A DNA stretch of 34,458 bases from Dietzia sp. SLG310A2-38A2 (GCF_014145095.1 NZ_JAALDX010000289.1:1-34458); one strand, 5' to 3'. Positions 1 through 7,534 are shown, counted from the stretch's first letter. Numbers and translations: made by a program. Notes: generated by a model from the letters alone, not told the origin.

Positions 1-969
1 CCCCAACAACAGCAGCGCCACCGAGCGTTCGCGGCCGGGCCGGCGGCGCGCGAGCAACCACCAGAGCAGGCGGCGGCCGTCGCGATCGCACAGACCCCGG
101 TGGGCCAGGCGCCGGTAGACCTCGTCCCGCACTGTGATGTCCAGCAGGACACGTCCGATACCGGCCAACTCGTCGTCGTCGAGCTCCTCCCCCGCCTCCA
201 GGCGCCGGACCGCGTCCTCGTGCACCCCCACCGCGCGGTCCACCTCGCGGGCCCCCTCAAGCCTGGCAGGTCCGCGGCCGTGCGGATCGTCATCACACGC
301 CTCGTCGTCCCGCTCCAGGTAGAGCCGTTCGATCTCTCGCCGCGAACCGGCCCGGATACGGCCGTCGTACGCGTGGACCGCTGCGATCTCGGTCGAGTCC
401 GGGTCGACCTGCGTCCCCCGGACCAGCCCGAACAGATCGACCCAGGGTGAACCGTGCGCGAACTCGCCGACCCCGTACGCACCGGCGACCTGCGTCCCGG
501 CCAACCCCAGCCAGTATTCGAACGCCGCGGCGGCGTCCTCCGCCCGGAGTCCGGCGGAGTGCCCGTCCGCACAGTCCTCGTGGACCACCACCAGATGGAC
601 GTCGGTCACGCCCTCCCTCGAGCAGAACCGGGCCAACCCACGAGCCGGACCGTCATCGACGACGACCGGCGAGTGCTCACCCTCCCCGGAGCGGAGGTCC
701 TCCACACCATCCCAGCCGGCAACACCATCCCACCCGGCAACGCCCTCTGGGGACGATCCCGATCCGTCGAGTAATCCGTCCACATCCATCCTGACGACCG
801 GCCCGGCGTGGCCGTTCGCGGTCCGCCCGCACACCACCACCACCGATCCGGGACCCGGCGGGAAGCCCAACATCGACGGGATGGACGCGATGAGCTCCTC
901 AGGAGAGGAGATCACCACCGTCCGAGTCTCGTCCAACCCGTCGCCACCGATCCGTCCGTTCGTCGTCAT
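1..969 (-). CDS. DUF4192 family protein, C-terminus beyond the window edge
   Basis: An uninterrupted minus-strand frame runs from ATG at 969 to the window edge (323 codons, no stop). It begins MTTNGRIGGDG, followed by a segment typical of DUF4192 proteins: TVVISSPEELIASIPSMLGF, then a hydrophobic VVVVCGR strand and a VVRMDVDGLL strand. Further on are FEYWLGLAGTQVAG and a GSPWVDLFGLVRG stretch. DUF4192 proteins are actinobacterial, usually 350-400 residues, with no established function, so a short tail is missing here. The start is supported by an AGGTGG ribosome site about 6 nt upstream (977-982). A Trp-containing hexapeptide GVAGWD is tandemly repeated (DNA 703-738). One rare TTA leucine codon is present (772-774). 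The frame opens away from the PAC2 gene. Family assignment is confident; cellular role is unknown. Confidence 0.8.
   Translation of the reverse strand, partial: MTTNGRIGGDGLDETRTVVISSPEELIASIPSMLGFPPGPGSVVVVCGRTANGHAGPVVRMDVDGLLDGSGSSPEGVAGWDGVAGWDGVEDLRSGEGEHSPVVVDDGPARGLARFCSREGVTDVHLVVVHEDCADGHSAGLRAEDAAAAFEYWLGLAGTQVAGAYGVGEFAHGSPWVDLFGLVRGTQVDPDSTEIAAVHAYDGRIRAGSRREIERLYLERDDEACDDDPHGRGPARLEGAREVDRAVGVHEDAVRRLEAGEELDDDELAGIGRVLLDITVRDEVYRRLAHRGLCDRDGRRLLWWLLARRRPGRERSVALLLLG
703..738. repeat. 18-bp imperfect tandem repeat inside the DUF4192 gene
   Basis: Two adjacent 18-bp units (703-720 and 721-738) differ at two positions. They encode a repeated GVAGWD hexapeptide on the minus strand. 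The repeat is in frame, so copy-number change would lengthen or shorten a linker without a frameshift. Confidence 0.7.
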
Positions 970-1122
970 CGCCGTCCACCTGTCTCGTCGTCTCGCGACC
1001 GCTCTCCTGCCGAGGGCGGCTTGCGGGTGCTGGTGCACCGGATCAACCTTCGGACACGCCGACGGCCGTGACCGCGCAGAAACCGGCCGTATTCGCGCCG
1101 TTGTGGAGGCCGGGGTCTCGTG

Positions 1123-1149
1123 GGGAATCAACTGCGGCCCGCTGTCGTT
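1123..1149 (+). promoter_or_regulatory. Candidate ECF sigma (SigR/SigH-type) promoter of the PAC2 gene
   Basis: GGGAAT (1123-1128) is followed after exactly 18 bases by GTT (1147-1149). This fits the GGGAAY-N18-GTT pattern of SigR/SigH-type promoters in actinobacteria. Transcription would begin near 1156, leaving a leader of about 80 nt before the start at 1236. It rests on a short motif only. Confidence 0.35.
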
Positions 1150-1235
1150 GGCAAAGAGCAGGAACCCCGTCCCGGTGGGACGACCATTTCGGACCGGACC
1201 GGACGACTCGGGGTGTCGCGACGAGAGGAGTCGAC

Positions 1236-2171
1236 ATGGCCAGGCACAGCGATCTGTACCGACTGATCGAGCCCGTCCCCGATCTGCGATCGGAATCCGG
1301 ACAGGGTCCGGTGCTCGTGCATGCGTTGGAGGGTTTCTCCGACGCCGGCCAGGCGATCCAGGGCGTCACGGAACACCTCAAGGACAGCCTGGACTCCCAG
1401 TTGATCGTGGAGTTCGACGCGGACGAGTTGGTGGACTACCGCTCACGTCGGCCGCAGGTGCGGTACTCCTTCGACCACTTCGCCGGGTACTCGGAACCGA
1501 CCATCCAGATGCACGCCATCAAGGACGCAGGCGGGACGTCCTTCCTCCTGCTCTCCGGCCTCGAGCCGGACCTGAAGTGGGACGGGTTCACCGAATCCGT
1601 GATCGACCTCGCCGGTTCGTTCGGGGCCCGGATGTCGATCGGCCTCGGCGCCATCCCTCTGGGGGTGCCGCACACCCGCCCCACGCAGGCGAGTGCGCAC
1701 GCCAGTGACGTCGAACTCATCCGCGGCTTCACCGCCTGGCCCGGGGAGTTCTCCGTCCCGGGGAACGTGAGCGCGCTGCTGGAGCTCCGGATGGCCGAGC
1801 ACGGCATCCCGTCCGCGGGCTTCACCGTCCACGTCCCCCAGTACCTCTCGCAGACCGCCTACCCCGCGGCGGTCCTCAACCTGGTCGGCAACATCGCCCA
1901 GATCTCCCAGCTCGAGCTGCCCTCCGGTGAGCTCGAGACCGCGGCCGAGGACTTCACCACGCAGGTCACCGCGCAGATCTCCGACAATCCGGAGATCCGG
2001 ACCGCCGTGGAACTGATGGAGAAGCAGTACGACGAGTTCATGGAGAGCCGCCACGGTTCCGACTCGCTCAACCCCGGTGGCAAGCCACTGCCGTCCGGTG
2101 ACGAGATCGGTGCCGAGTTCGAGCGGTTCCTCGCGGAGCAGACCGGCGACGACGAGCCGCGCGCCCACTAG
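1236..2171 (+). CDS. PAC2 family protein (proteasome assembly chaperone-like fold)
   Basis: A 311-residue protein of the actinobacterial PAC2 family, related to M. tuberculosis Rv2125. Family features visible are LVHALEGFSDAGQA near residue 30, a central SFGARMSIGLGAIPLGVPHTRP segment, and SAGFTVHVPQYLSQTAYP. The acidic C-terminal half carries MEKQYDEFMESRH and EIGAEFERFLAEQ helices. Eukaryotic PAC2 proteins are proteasome assembly chaperones; the bacterial role is unproven. The ATG at 1236 is chosen over upstream in-frame starts because GAGAGGAG lies just before it and the protein then begins at the usual family N-terminus. Its TAG stop (2169-2171) lies within the 6-bp target site used by the IS element beginning at 2173; the coding sequence itself is intact. 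Confidence 0.85.
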   Translation: MARHSDLYRLIEPVPDLRSESGQGPVLVHALEGFSDAGQAIQGVTEHLKDSLDSQLIVEFDADELVDYRSRRPQVRYSFDHFAGYSEPTIQMHAIKDAGGTSFLLLSGLEPDLKWDGFTESVIDLAGSFGARMSIGLGAIPLGVPHTRPTQASAHASDVELIRGFTAWPGEFSVPGNVSALLELRMAEHGIPSAGFTVHVPQYLSQTAYPAAVLNLVGNIAQISQLELPSGELETAAEDFTTQVTAQISDNPEIRTAVELMEKQYDEFMESRHGSDSLNPGGKPLPSGDEIGAEFERFLAEQTGDDEPRAH

Positions 2172-2172
2172 A
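2167..2172. repeat. Left target-site duplication of the IS481 element
   Basis: ACTAGA, identical to 3245-3250. It contains the TAG stop codon (2169-2171) of the PAC2 gene and has the CTAG core preferred by IS481. Confidence 0.92.
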
Positions 2173-2216
2173 TGTACCCGGCCAGGACGTTGGTAGCGGC
2201 GAGCCTGGTTGAGTGA

Positions 2217-2277
2217 ACGAGAACCTCCGGATGGGATGTGGCTTGTCTAAGGCCCACTCCAAACCGGAGGTTCTCGT
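2217..2277 (+). promoter_or_regulatory. Hairpin burying the transposase ribosome site and start codon
   Basis: ACGAGAACCTCCGG (2217-2230) and CCGGAGGTTCTCGT (2264-2277) are perfect 14-bp inverted repeats separated by 33 nt. The right arm contains the Shine-Dalgarno GGAGG (2266-2270) and the first two bases of the GTG start (2276-2278). Any transcript entering from outside the element would fold the start site into the stem. A transcript starting between the arms would lack the left arm and be translated. This design is known from IS10 and IS50; its presence in this IS481-type element is read directly from the sequence, its function is inferred. Confidence 0.75.
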
Positions 2278-3232
2278 GTCCCACCGTAATGCCCGATTGA
2301 CCATTCACGGCCGCCGACTGATCGTTGACCGGCACAAGTCCGGCTGGCCACAGGCCCACATCGCCGCAGCAATGGGGGTCTCCCGCAAGTGCGTGAAAAC
2401 CTGGTTGACCCGATACGAAAATGAGGGTGACACCGGGCTGATCACTCGGTCCTCACGACCTCACTCGATGCCCACCAAGACCAGTGATGAAGTGGAACAG
2501 AAGGTCCTGGCAGCTCGTGCCGAACACCGGGAAGGCCAGGACGTCCTCGGGCCGAAAGTCGCAGTGCCGGCCCGGACGGTGTCCCGGATCCTGCGCCGGC
2601 ATCAGGTGCCCTACCTTCGCGATCGTGATCCGATCACGGGCGAGGTGATCCGATCGTCCAAGCAGACCGCCGTTCGCTACGAACGAGACCGCCCCGGCGA
2701 ACTGGTGCACATGGACGTCAAGAAGATCGGCCGCATCCCCGACGGTGGGGGCTGGCGGCTTCATGGCCGCGGCGTCGCTCGCGATCGCAAGAACGGACCC
2801 GGATACGACTTCGTCCACTCGATGGTCGATGACCACTCACGCCTGGCCTACAGCGAGGTCCTGCCGGACGAGAAGGGCGTCAGCTGTGCGGGTTTCCTCG
2901 AGCGGGCGATCGACTACTTCGCCTCTCATGGCATCACCCGGATCGAGCGGCTGATGACCGACAACGCTCTGGCCTACCGGAAGTCGCTGAGGACGGTGTG
3001 CACCGAGCACGGCATCGTCCAAAAATTCATCAAGCCACATTGCCCCTGGCAGAACGGCAAGGTCGAACGACTCAACCGCACACTGGCCTCCGAATGGGCC
3101 TACCGACAGGTGTTCACCACCAACGCCGACCGCGTCGCCGCTCTTGCGCCATGGGTGCACTACTACAACACTGAACGCCGCCACAGCGCACTCGGAGGCC
3201 AACCACCCATCAGCCGACTGCAACCAACCTGA
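2276..3232 (+). CDS. IS481 family transposase
   Basis: A 318-residue DDE transposase. It has an N-terminal helix-turn-helix (IAAAMGVSRKCVKTWLTRY, about residues 29-47), a linker, and an integrase core. The catalytic triad is read as D147 (in HMDVKKIG), D229 (in MTDNALAY) and E264 (in NGKVERLNR), with 34 residues between the last two. The HYYNTERRHSALGG motif lies near the C-terminus. GTG at 2276 is chosen because family members begin SHRNARLT and GGAGG sits 5 nt upstream; an in-frame GTG at 2213 would precede the sequestering hairpin. The TGA stop (3230-3232) lies inside the right inverted repeat. No frameshift is present, so the product should be functional. Base composition is slightly less GC-rich than that of its neighbours. 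Confidence 0.95.
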   Translation: MSHRNARLTIHGRRLIVDRHKSGWPQAHIAAAMGVSRKCVKTWLTRYENEGDTGLITRSSRPHSMPTKTSDEVEQKVLAARAEHREGQDVLGPKVAVPARTVSRILRRHQVPYLRDRDPITGEVIRSSKQTAVRYERDRPGELVHMDVKKIGRIPDGGGWRLHGRGVARDRKNGPGYDFVHSMVDDHSRLAYSEVLPDEKGVSCAGFLERAIDYFASHGITRIERLMTDNALAYRKSLRTVCTEHGIVQKFIKPHCPWQNGKVERLNRTLASEWAYRQVFTTNADRVAALAPWVHYYNTERRHSALGGQPPISRLQPT

Positions 3233-3244
3233 TGGCCGGGTACA

Positions 3245-3250
3245 ACTAGA
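3245..3250. repeat. Right target-site duplication of the IS481 element
   Basis: ACTAGA immediately outside the right inverted repeat, identical to 2167-2172. Confidence 0.92.
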
Positions 3251-3572
3251 TGCTGTGGGCCGGAAGGTTGTCGACCCGACCGGGCCAGCTCGTTGTCGGC
3301 GCGTCCCGTGAGGCGTATCTCGAACAGTCCGGGCACCGGGTGAGGAGGTCGTGTGTGCAGCCGATGACGTGTTCGAGGAATCTCTCCGCGTCCTCCAACT
3401 GAGAGCGCTGTGAACGGAGCCGGTGGAGCCTCCGCTCGATGACCTCGGCACGGCCCTCTTCGTCCCGATGGCCTGATGCTGCGCGGTCGGGGATGACGAC
3501 CCCCATGTCGTGCCAGTGCCGAAGGACGTGGATATCGACCCCGACCCGTCCGGCGACCTCACCGATCTTCGT
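3246..3572 (-). pseudogene. Remnant of a MerR-family regulator gene
   Basis: The minus frame reads TKIGEVAGRVGVDIHVLRHW, then HDMGVVIPDRAASGHRD, which is the DNA-binding N-terminus of a MerR regulator. It then passes directly to EEGRAEVIERR and the C-terminal FLEHVIGCTHDLLTRCPDCSRYA. Regulators of this type have about 35-40 additional residues (wing and second helix pair) between these parts, so an in-frame internal deletion is inferred. No ATG or GTG is in frame at the expected start; the codon before KIGEV is ACG. The cysteine-containing tail is retained. Its operator-like palindrome survives at 3596-3615. The gene is judged non-functional, with moderate confidence because no alignment could be run. 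Confidence 0.6.
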
Positions 3573-3592
3573 TGGCGCGCACCCTTCCCGTC

Positions 3593-3623
3593 TTGACCTC
3601 AGGTCGACCTGAGGTTTTGGCAT
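3593..3623 (+). promoter_or_regulatory. MerR-type promoter/operator with perfect 20-bp palindrome
   Basis: ACCTCAGGTCGACCTGAGGT (3596-3615) is a perfect palindrome. It overlaps TTGACC (3593-3598), which can serve as a -35, followed after 19 bp by TGGCAT (3618-3623), a weak -10. A palindrome in an over-long 19-bp spacer is the standard MerR-activated promoter arrangement. It lies between the merR-type remnant and a hydrolase fragment pointing the other way, as expected for a regulator and its divergent target. Confidence 0.6.
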
Positions 3624-3631
3624 CGGCCCAT

Positions 3632-3811
3632 GTGGACACCGCACAGGTGTGGGGCAGCGTCGCACGAGAGCTCAGCCGTGACTACCGGGTGTTTCTCTGG
3701 GACATGCCGGGCTACGGCGACTCGGAGAAGGAACCGACTGCGGGCACCGAGCTGCGGAGGCCGCGGCGTAGCACGCGAACGCACCGCGGGTGGAGGCGAC
3801 CGGACGGCTAG
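3632..3811 (+). pseudogene. Fragment of an alpha/beta-hydrolase gene
   Basis: The frame encodes VWGSVARELSRDYRVFLWDM followed by PGYGDSEKEP (about 3647-3745). This is the segment after the oxyanion region of alpha/beta hydrolases in which a WDMPGYG-type motif occurs. The upstream LLHG strand, the nucleophile elbow and the rest of the domain are absent. After EKEP the frame runs into unrelated Arg-rich sequence and stops at 3811. It is the likely former target gene of the neighbouring MerR regulator, truncated at both ends. Boundaries are approximate. Confidence 0.5.
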
Positions 3812-3821
3812 GCTCGGTCGG
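3809..3821 (+). promoter_or_regulatory. Leaderless-type -10 element of the helicase gene
   Basis: TAGGCT (3809-3814) lies 7 nt before the GTG start at 3822, and no Shine-Dalgarno is present. A TANNNT hexamer 6-7 nt before the start codon is the usual signature of leaderless transcripts in Mycobacteriales. No convincing -35 is seen. Confidence 0.5.
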
Positions 3822-6368
3822 GTGCATCTGCCCGAACTCTTAGCCGACCTCGACGACGTTCCCTCCGATCTGCACGACGAGGCGGTCTTCGACGCCTTTG
3901 TCGCCTGGGCATCAGCCCAGGGTCTGACGCTCTACCCGGCTCAGGAGGAGGCCGTCCTCGAGGTGGCGGCGGGCAGCCACGTCGTCCTGGCCACCCCGAC
4001 GGGTTCGGGCAAGTCCCTCGTCGCGCTGGGCGCGCATTTCTCCGCCATGGCCCGCGGGGTGCGTAGCTACTACACCGCGCCCATCAAGGCCCTGGTCAGC
4101 GAGAAGTTCTTCGCGCTGTGCAAGGTGTTCGGCGCCGAGAACGTGGGGATGCTCACCGGCGACGCCGCGGTCAACGCCGACGCCCCGATCGTCTGCGCCA
4201 CCGCGGAGATCGTGGCCAACATCGCGCTGAGAGAGGGCGCCGCCGCGAACATCGGTCAGGTGGTGATGGACGAGTTCCACTACTACTCCGAGCCCGACCG
4301 GGGCTGGGCGTGGCAGGTCCCGCTGATCGAGCTCCCCGATACACAGTTCCTCCTGATGTCCGCGACGCTCGGGGACGTGGAGTGGCTCCTCGAGGATCTG
4401 CGCACACGGACCGGGCGGGAGTGCGCACTCGTCGGCGGCACCGAGCGACCGGTCCCCCTGACGTTCGACTACGCCCTGCACAGCGTGCACGAGACGGTCG
4501 AACTCCTGCTCCGGGACGACAAGGCGCCGGTCTACATCGTCCACTTCACCCAGGCCTCGGCCCTCGAGCAGGCGCAGGCCCTCACCTCGGTGGCGGTATC
4601 CACCAAGGAGCGCAAGGCCGCCATTGCCGACGAGATCGGTGGCTTCCGGTTCTCGACCGCGTTCGGCCGGAACCTGCGCAAGCTCCTCATGCACGGCATA
4701 GGGGTCCACCACGCCGGCATGCTCCCGAAATACCGCCGACTCGTGGAACGGCTCGCCCAGGACGGGCTGCTCACCGTCATCTGCGGAACCGACACCCTCG
4801 GGGTCGGCATCAACGTCCCCATCCGGACCGTTCTGTTCACCGGACTCACCAAGTTCGACGGACGCCGTCAGCGCGTCCTCAAGGCCCGGGAGTTCCACCA
4901 GATCGCGGGCCGTGCGGGTCGCGCCGGTTTCGACACCGAGGGGCTGGTGGTGGTTCTCGCCCCTGAACACGAGGTGGAGAACTCCAAGGCCGCGGCCAAG
5001 GTGGCCGCCAATCCCAAGAAGAAGGCCAAGGTGGCCAAGAAGAAGCCGCCGGAGGGCTTCGTCAACTGGTCGCAGTCCACGTTCGACAAGCTCGTCGGCG
5101 CGCAGCCCGAGCAGCTCACCAGTCGCTTCGAGGTGAGCAACGCGATGTTGCTCAACGTGATCTCGCGTCCCGGGAGCTGCTACACCCACATGCGGCACCT
5201 TTTGCTGCATTCGCACGAGACACGGGCCCGAACAAGGCAGCACGTCCTGCGCTCGATAGAACTCTTCCGTGGGCTCGAGACAGCGGGCATCGTCGAGAGG
5301 GTGGCCGAGCCGGACGACGACGGGCGGCACGTCCGTCTGACGGTCGACCTCCAGCGGGACTTCGCGCTCAACCAACCCCTCGCCCCGTTCGCGATCGCGG
5401 CCATGGAGGTCCTCGACCCCGACTCCCCCACCCCGGTCCTGGACCTCGTCTCGGTGATCGAATCCGTTCTCGATGACCCTCGCCCGATCCTCTACGCCCA
5501 GCAGCGGGCCGCCCGTGGTGAGGCGATCGGCGCCCTCAAGGCCGAAGGTGTGGAGTACTCCGAGCGCATGGAGCTCGTCGAGGACATCTCGTGGCCCACA
5601 CCCCTCGGCGACCTCATCGCCGACGCATATGACGCCTACCGCGCCGGGCACCCGTGGGTGGCGGGTATCGAGCCCTCTCCCAAGGCGGTCATCCGCGAGA
5701 TGGTCGAGCGGGGTATGACCTTCTCCGATCTGGTCTCCGCGTACGGGTTGAGCCGGTCGGAGGGCTCTGTGCTGCGCTATCTCACCGATGCCTACCGAGC
5801 ACTGCGGCAGACGGTTCCGGCTGATCTGAGGACCGAGGAGTTCGACGACCTGGTCGAATGGCTCGGGGAGCTCGTCCGCCAGGTCGACTCCAGCCTCTTG
5901 GACGAGTGGGAGCTGCTCACCGACCCGAATGTCTCCCCGGACCAGGTTGCCGAGCTCGCCTTCGGTGAGTCTGCCGGCACCACCCGGCCCGTCACCGCCA
6001 ACCTCCGGGCGTTCCGGGTGATGGTCCGAAATGCGATGTTCCGCCGGGTGGAGCTGCTGTCGCGGGACGACATCGACACGCTCGTGGCGCTCGACGTCGA
6101 CGTGCCGGTCCATCCCGACTGGGACACCGAGATCGATGCGTACTGGGACGAGTACGAAGCGATCGGAACCGGGCCCGCGGCACGCGGACCCGCCCTCTTC
6201 TCCGTCACCGAATCGGGTGACGGGGTGGAGCCGGGAACCTGGAGGGTCCGGCAGGTGCTCGACGATCCGGAGAACGACCACGGTTGGGCCGTCGAGGGTG
6301 TGGTGGACCTTGGCGCGAGCGACGAGGCGGGCGAGGTCCGCTTCGCCTCACTGACCCTCGCCGGGTGA
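3822..6368 (+). CDS. Ski2-like DEAD/DEAH-box helicase with DUF3516-type C-terminus
   Basis: An 848-residue superfamily 2 ATP-dependent RNA/DNA helicase. The Q-like LYPAQEEAVLEV segment precedes Walker A PTGSGKS (K64). Motif Ia is YTAPIKALVSEKF, motif II is DEFH (150-153), and motif III is MSATLGD. The second RecA domain carries VHHAGMLPKYRRLVERLAQ, GTDTLGVGINVP and HQIAGRAGRAGFD. The 420-residue C-terminal part matches the actinobacterial DUF3516 architecture. A lysine-rich stretch (residues about 386-411, with KKKAKVAKKK) could add nucleic-acid affinity. GTG at 3822 is used because homologues start at the HLPELLADLDD segment; longer frames run into the upstream debris. Codon 6 region uses a rare TTA. 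The physiological substrate is not known. Confidence 0.9.
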   Translation: MHLPELLADLDDVPSDLHDEAVFDAFVAWASAQGLTLYPAQEEAVLEVAAGSHVVLATPTGSGKSLVALGAHFSAMARGVRSYYTAPIKALVSEKFFALCKVFGAENVGMLTGDAAVNADAPIVCATAEIVANIALREGAAANIGQVVMDEFHYYSEPDRGWAWQVPLIELPDTQFLLMSATLGDVEWLLEDLRTRTGRECALVGGTERPVPLTFDYALHSVHETVELLLRDDKAPVYIVHFTQASALEQAQALTSVAVSTKERKAAIADEIGGFRFSTAFGRNLRKLLMHGIGVHHAGMLPKYRRLVERLAQDGLLTVICGTDTLGVGINVPIRTVLFTGLTKFDGRRQRVLKAREFHQIAGRAGRAGFDTEGLVVVLAPEHEVENSKAAAKVAANPKKKAKVAKKKPPEGFVNWSQSTFDKLVGAQPEQLTSRFEVSNAMLLNVISRPGSCYTHMRHLLLHSHETRARTRQHVLRSIELFRGLETAGIVERVAEPDDDGRHVRLTVDLQRDFALNQPLAPFAIAAMEVLDPDSPTPVLDLVSVIESVLDDPRPILYAQQRAARGEAIGALKAEGVEYSERMELVEDISWPTPLGDLIADAYDAYRAGHPWVAGIEPSPKAVIREMVERGMTFSDLVSAYGLSRSEGSVLRYLTDAYRALRQTVPADLRTEEFDDLVEWLGELVRQVDSSLLDEWELLTDPNVSPDQVAELAFGESAGTTRPVTANLRAFRVMVRNAMFRRVELLSRDDIDTLVALDVDVPVHPDWDTEIDAYWDEYEAIGTGPAARGPALFSVTESGDGVEPGTWRVRQVLDDPENDHGWAVEGVVDLGASDEAGEVRFASLTLAG

Positions 6369-6452
6369 CGGTGCCGGGAGGCTGAACCGGGTCGCCGATC
6401 CGGTGTCCGTACGATGACCGACGAACACCGAATCGACCCCTGGAGGACATCT

Positions 6453-6911
6453 GTGACCCCCCGCATCCTGTACAAGAGGCTCGCGTTCGCGGAGGTGATC
6501 ACCTGGACGTTGCTGATCCTGGGTATGGTCGGCAAGTACGGGTTCGGGCTCGACTGGGCCACCACGGTCGGCGGCAGCATCCACGGATTCGTGTTCCTGT
6601 GCTACACCGTGGCCACGATCGCGGTGTGGACGGACAAGCGCTGGTCCGCGGGCATCGGTCTCCTGGGCCTGGCGTCCGCCGTCATCCCCTACGCCACCGT
6701 GCCGTTCGAGAGGTCCGTCGAACGCCGCGGGCTCCTCGAGGGACCCTGGCGGCTCGGGCCCGGAGGCGAGCAGTCACGCTCCCTCGCCGAGCGCACCCTG
6801 GCCTTCGCGCTCCGTTCCCCGGTCGTCGCCCTCATCGTGACCCTCGTGGTGGTGGCCGTGGTCTTCTCGCTCCTCCTGGTGGCGGGCAAGCCCACCGAGT
6901 GGTTCTCGTGA
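6453..6911 (+). CDS. DUF3817 integral membrane protein
   Basis: A 152-residue protein beginning VTPRILYKRLAFAEVITWTL. It has about four hydrophobic segments: residues 10-30, a GSIHGFVFLCYTVATIAVW helix, a short GIGLLGLASAVIPYATVPF helix, and a C-terminal LRSPVVALIVTLVVVAVVF helix. The RLAFAEVITW and HGFVFL motifs with conserved charged residues in the membrane are typical of DUF3817. GTG at 6453 is preferred over ATG at 6414 because GGAGG (6441-6445) is correctly spaced and the protein then starts at the family N-terminus. A TACGAT hexamer at 6410-6415 could be the -10. Its TGA stop overlaps the next gene's GTG (GTGA), so the TetR regulator is translationally coupled. Function unknown. Confidence 0.8.
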   Translation: MTPRILYKRLAFAEVITWTLLILGMVGKYGFGLDWATTVGGSIHGFVFLCYTVATIAVWTDKRWSAGIGLLGLASAVIPYATVPFERSVERRGLLEGPWRLGPGGEQSRSLAERTLAFALRSPVVALIVTLVVVAVVFSLLLVAGKPTEWFS

Positions 6912-7534
6912 CCCTGGCCCGTGAGCCGGGACGCCGAGAGCTGAACAAGGCGGACAAACAGCGCCGGATACTAGCCGCCGCCCGCGACCTGTTCTTCCGC
7001 AACGGGTACTCCTCGGTCACCACGCAGGAGGTGGCCGAGCAGGCGGAGGTCGGCACCGGGACGCTGTTCAGATACGCCCAGTCGAAGGGCGAGCTCCTGT
7101 GCATGGTGGCCAACGAGGAGTTCCGGGCAATGGTCGAGACAGTCCCGGACACCGGGGACCCGGTCGAGGATCTGGTCACGCTGTGCGGCCCCCTGTTCTC
7201 CGCCCTCGAGAACCAGCCGGAGAACATCGTCGCCTACCATCGCGAGACGGTCTTCGGGGAGCCCGGGCCACACCGTGCGGAGGCACAGCGCATCCTCGGG
7301 GAACTCCGGGGGATCATCGGCCTCATCCTCGCCCGGCATTCCCCGGGGCCGCCGGAGGCGGGGGATCACGACGGCCCCGCCCAGACCGTCTTCGACGTCC
7401 TCTACATGAGCATCGTTCGATCGGGGATCGATCGGTCACCCGGTCGCGATCACCGAGCCGACCTGCGCGAGCATGTAGACCGTGTCCTGCACGGTGTGCT
7501 CGCTCGTCGGGTGTCACCCGACGGTGCGCACTGA
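6908..7534 (+). CDS. TetR/AcrR family transcriptional regulator
   Basis: A 208-residue regulator. The N-terminal helix-turn-helix reads KQRRILAAARDLFFRNGYSS followed by VTTQEVAEQAEVGTGTLFRYAQSKGELL (about residues 17-65). The remaining all-helical domain would bind a ligand; its sequence (MVANEEFRAMVETVPDTGDP onward) is not recognised as a named subgroup. The GTG start at 6908 overlaps the TGA of the DUF3817 gene by 4 nt, so the pair forms one coupled unit and the regulator may respond to something linked to that membrane protein. No operator could be identified in the short upstream region at 6369-6452. Confidence 0.88.
   Translation: MTLAREPGRRELNKADKQRRILAAARDLFFRNGYSSVTTQEVAEQAEVGTGTLFRYAQSKGELLCMVANEEFRAMVETVPDTGDPVEDLVTLCGPLFSALENQPENIVAYHRETVFGEPGPHRAEAQRILGELRGIIGLILARHSPGPPEAGDHDGPAQTVFDVLYMSIVRSGIDRSPGRDHRADLREHVDRVLHGVLARRVSPDGAH

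Larger units (their letters stand above)
2173..3244 (+). mobile_element. Complete IS481-family insertion sequence, 1072 bp
   Basis: The ends are inverted repeats: 25 bp at 2173-2197 and 3220-3244 matching at 21 positions, the outer 12 (TGTACCCGGCCA) perfect. The element is flanked by identical hexamers ACTAGA at 2167-2172 and 3245-3250. A 6-bp duplication of an NCTAGN target is the known behaviour of IS481 itself. It carries a single intact transposase in the same orientation as the upstream PAC2 gene. Intact ends, intact gene and perfect duplication point to a recent insertion and a potentially active copy. Confidence 0.95.

Noticed and set aside
100-794. Plus-strand open frames in the first 800 bases
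   Set aside because: They are antisense shadows of the DUF4192 gene, with Arg/Pro/His-rich composition and no family match; the minus frame is continuous and recognisable.
2213-2278. GTG at 2213 as the transposase start
   Set aside because: The extra residues are not found in the family, and the GGAGG-preceded GTG at 2276 matches the usual N-terminus.
772-3842. Rare TTA leucine codons in DUF4192 and at the helicase N-terminus as bldA-like regulation
   Set aside because: Such control is known in Streptomyces; two scattered codons are no evidence for it here.
3912-6281. Long minus-strand frame of 789 codons opposite the helicase
   Set aside because: Low-complexity Gly/Arg/Val/His sequence without motifs; it is the antisense of a strongly biased high-GC gene.
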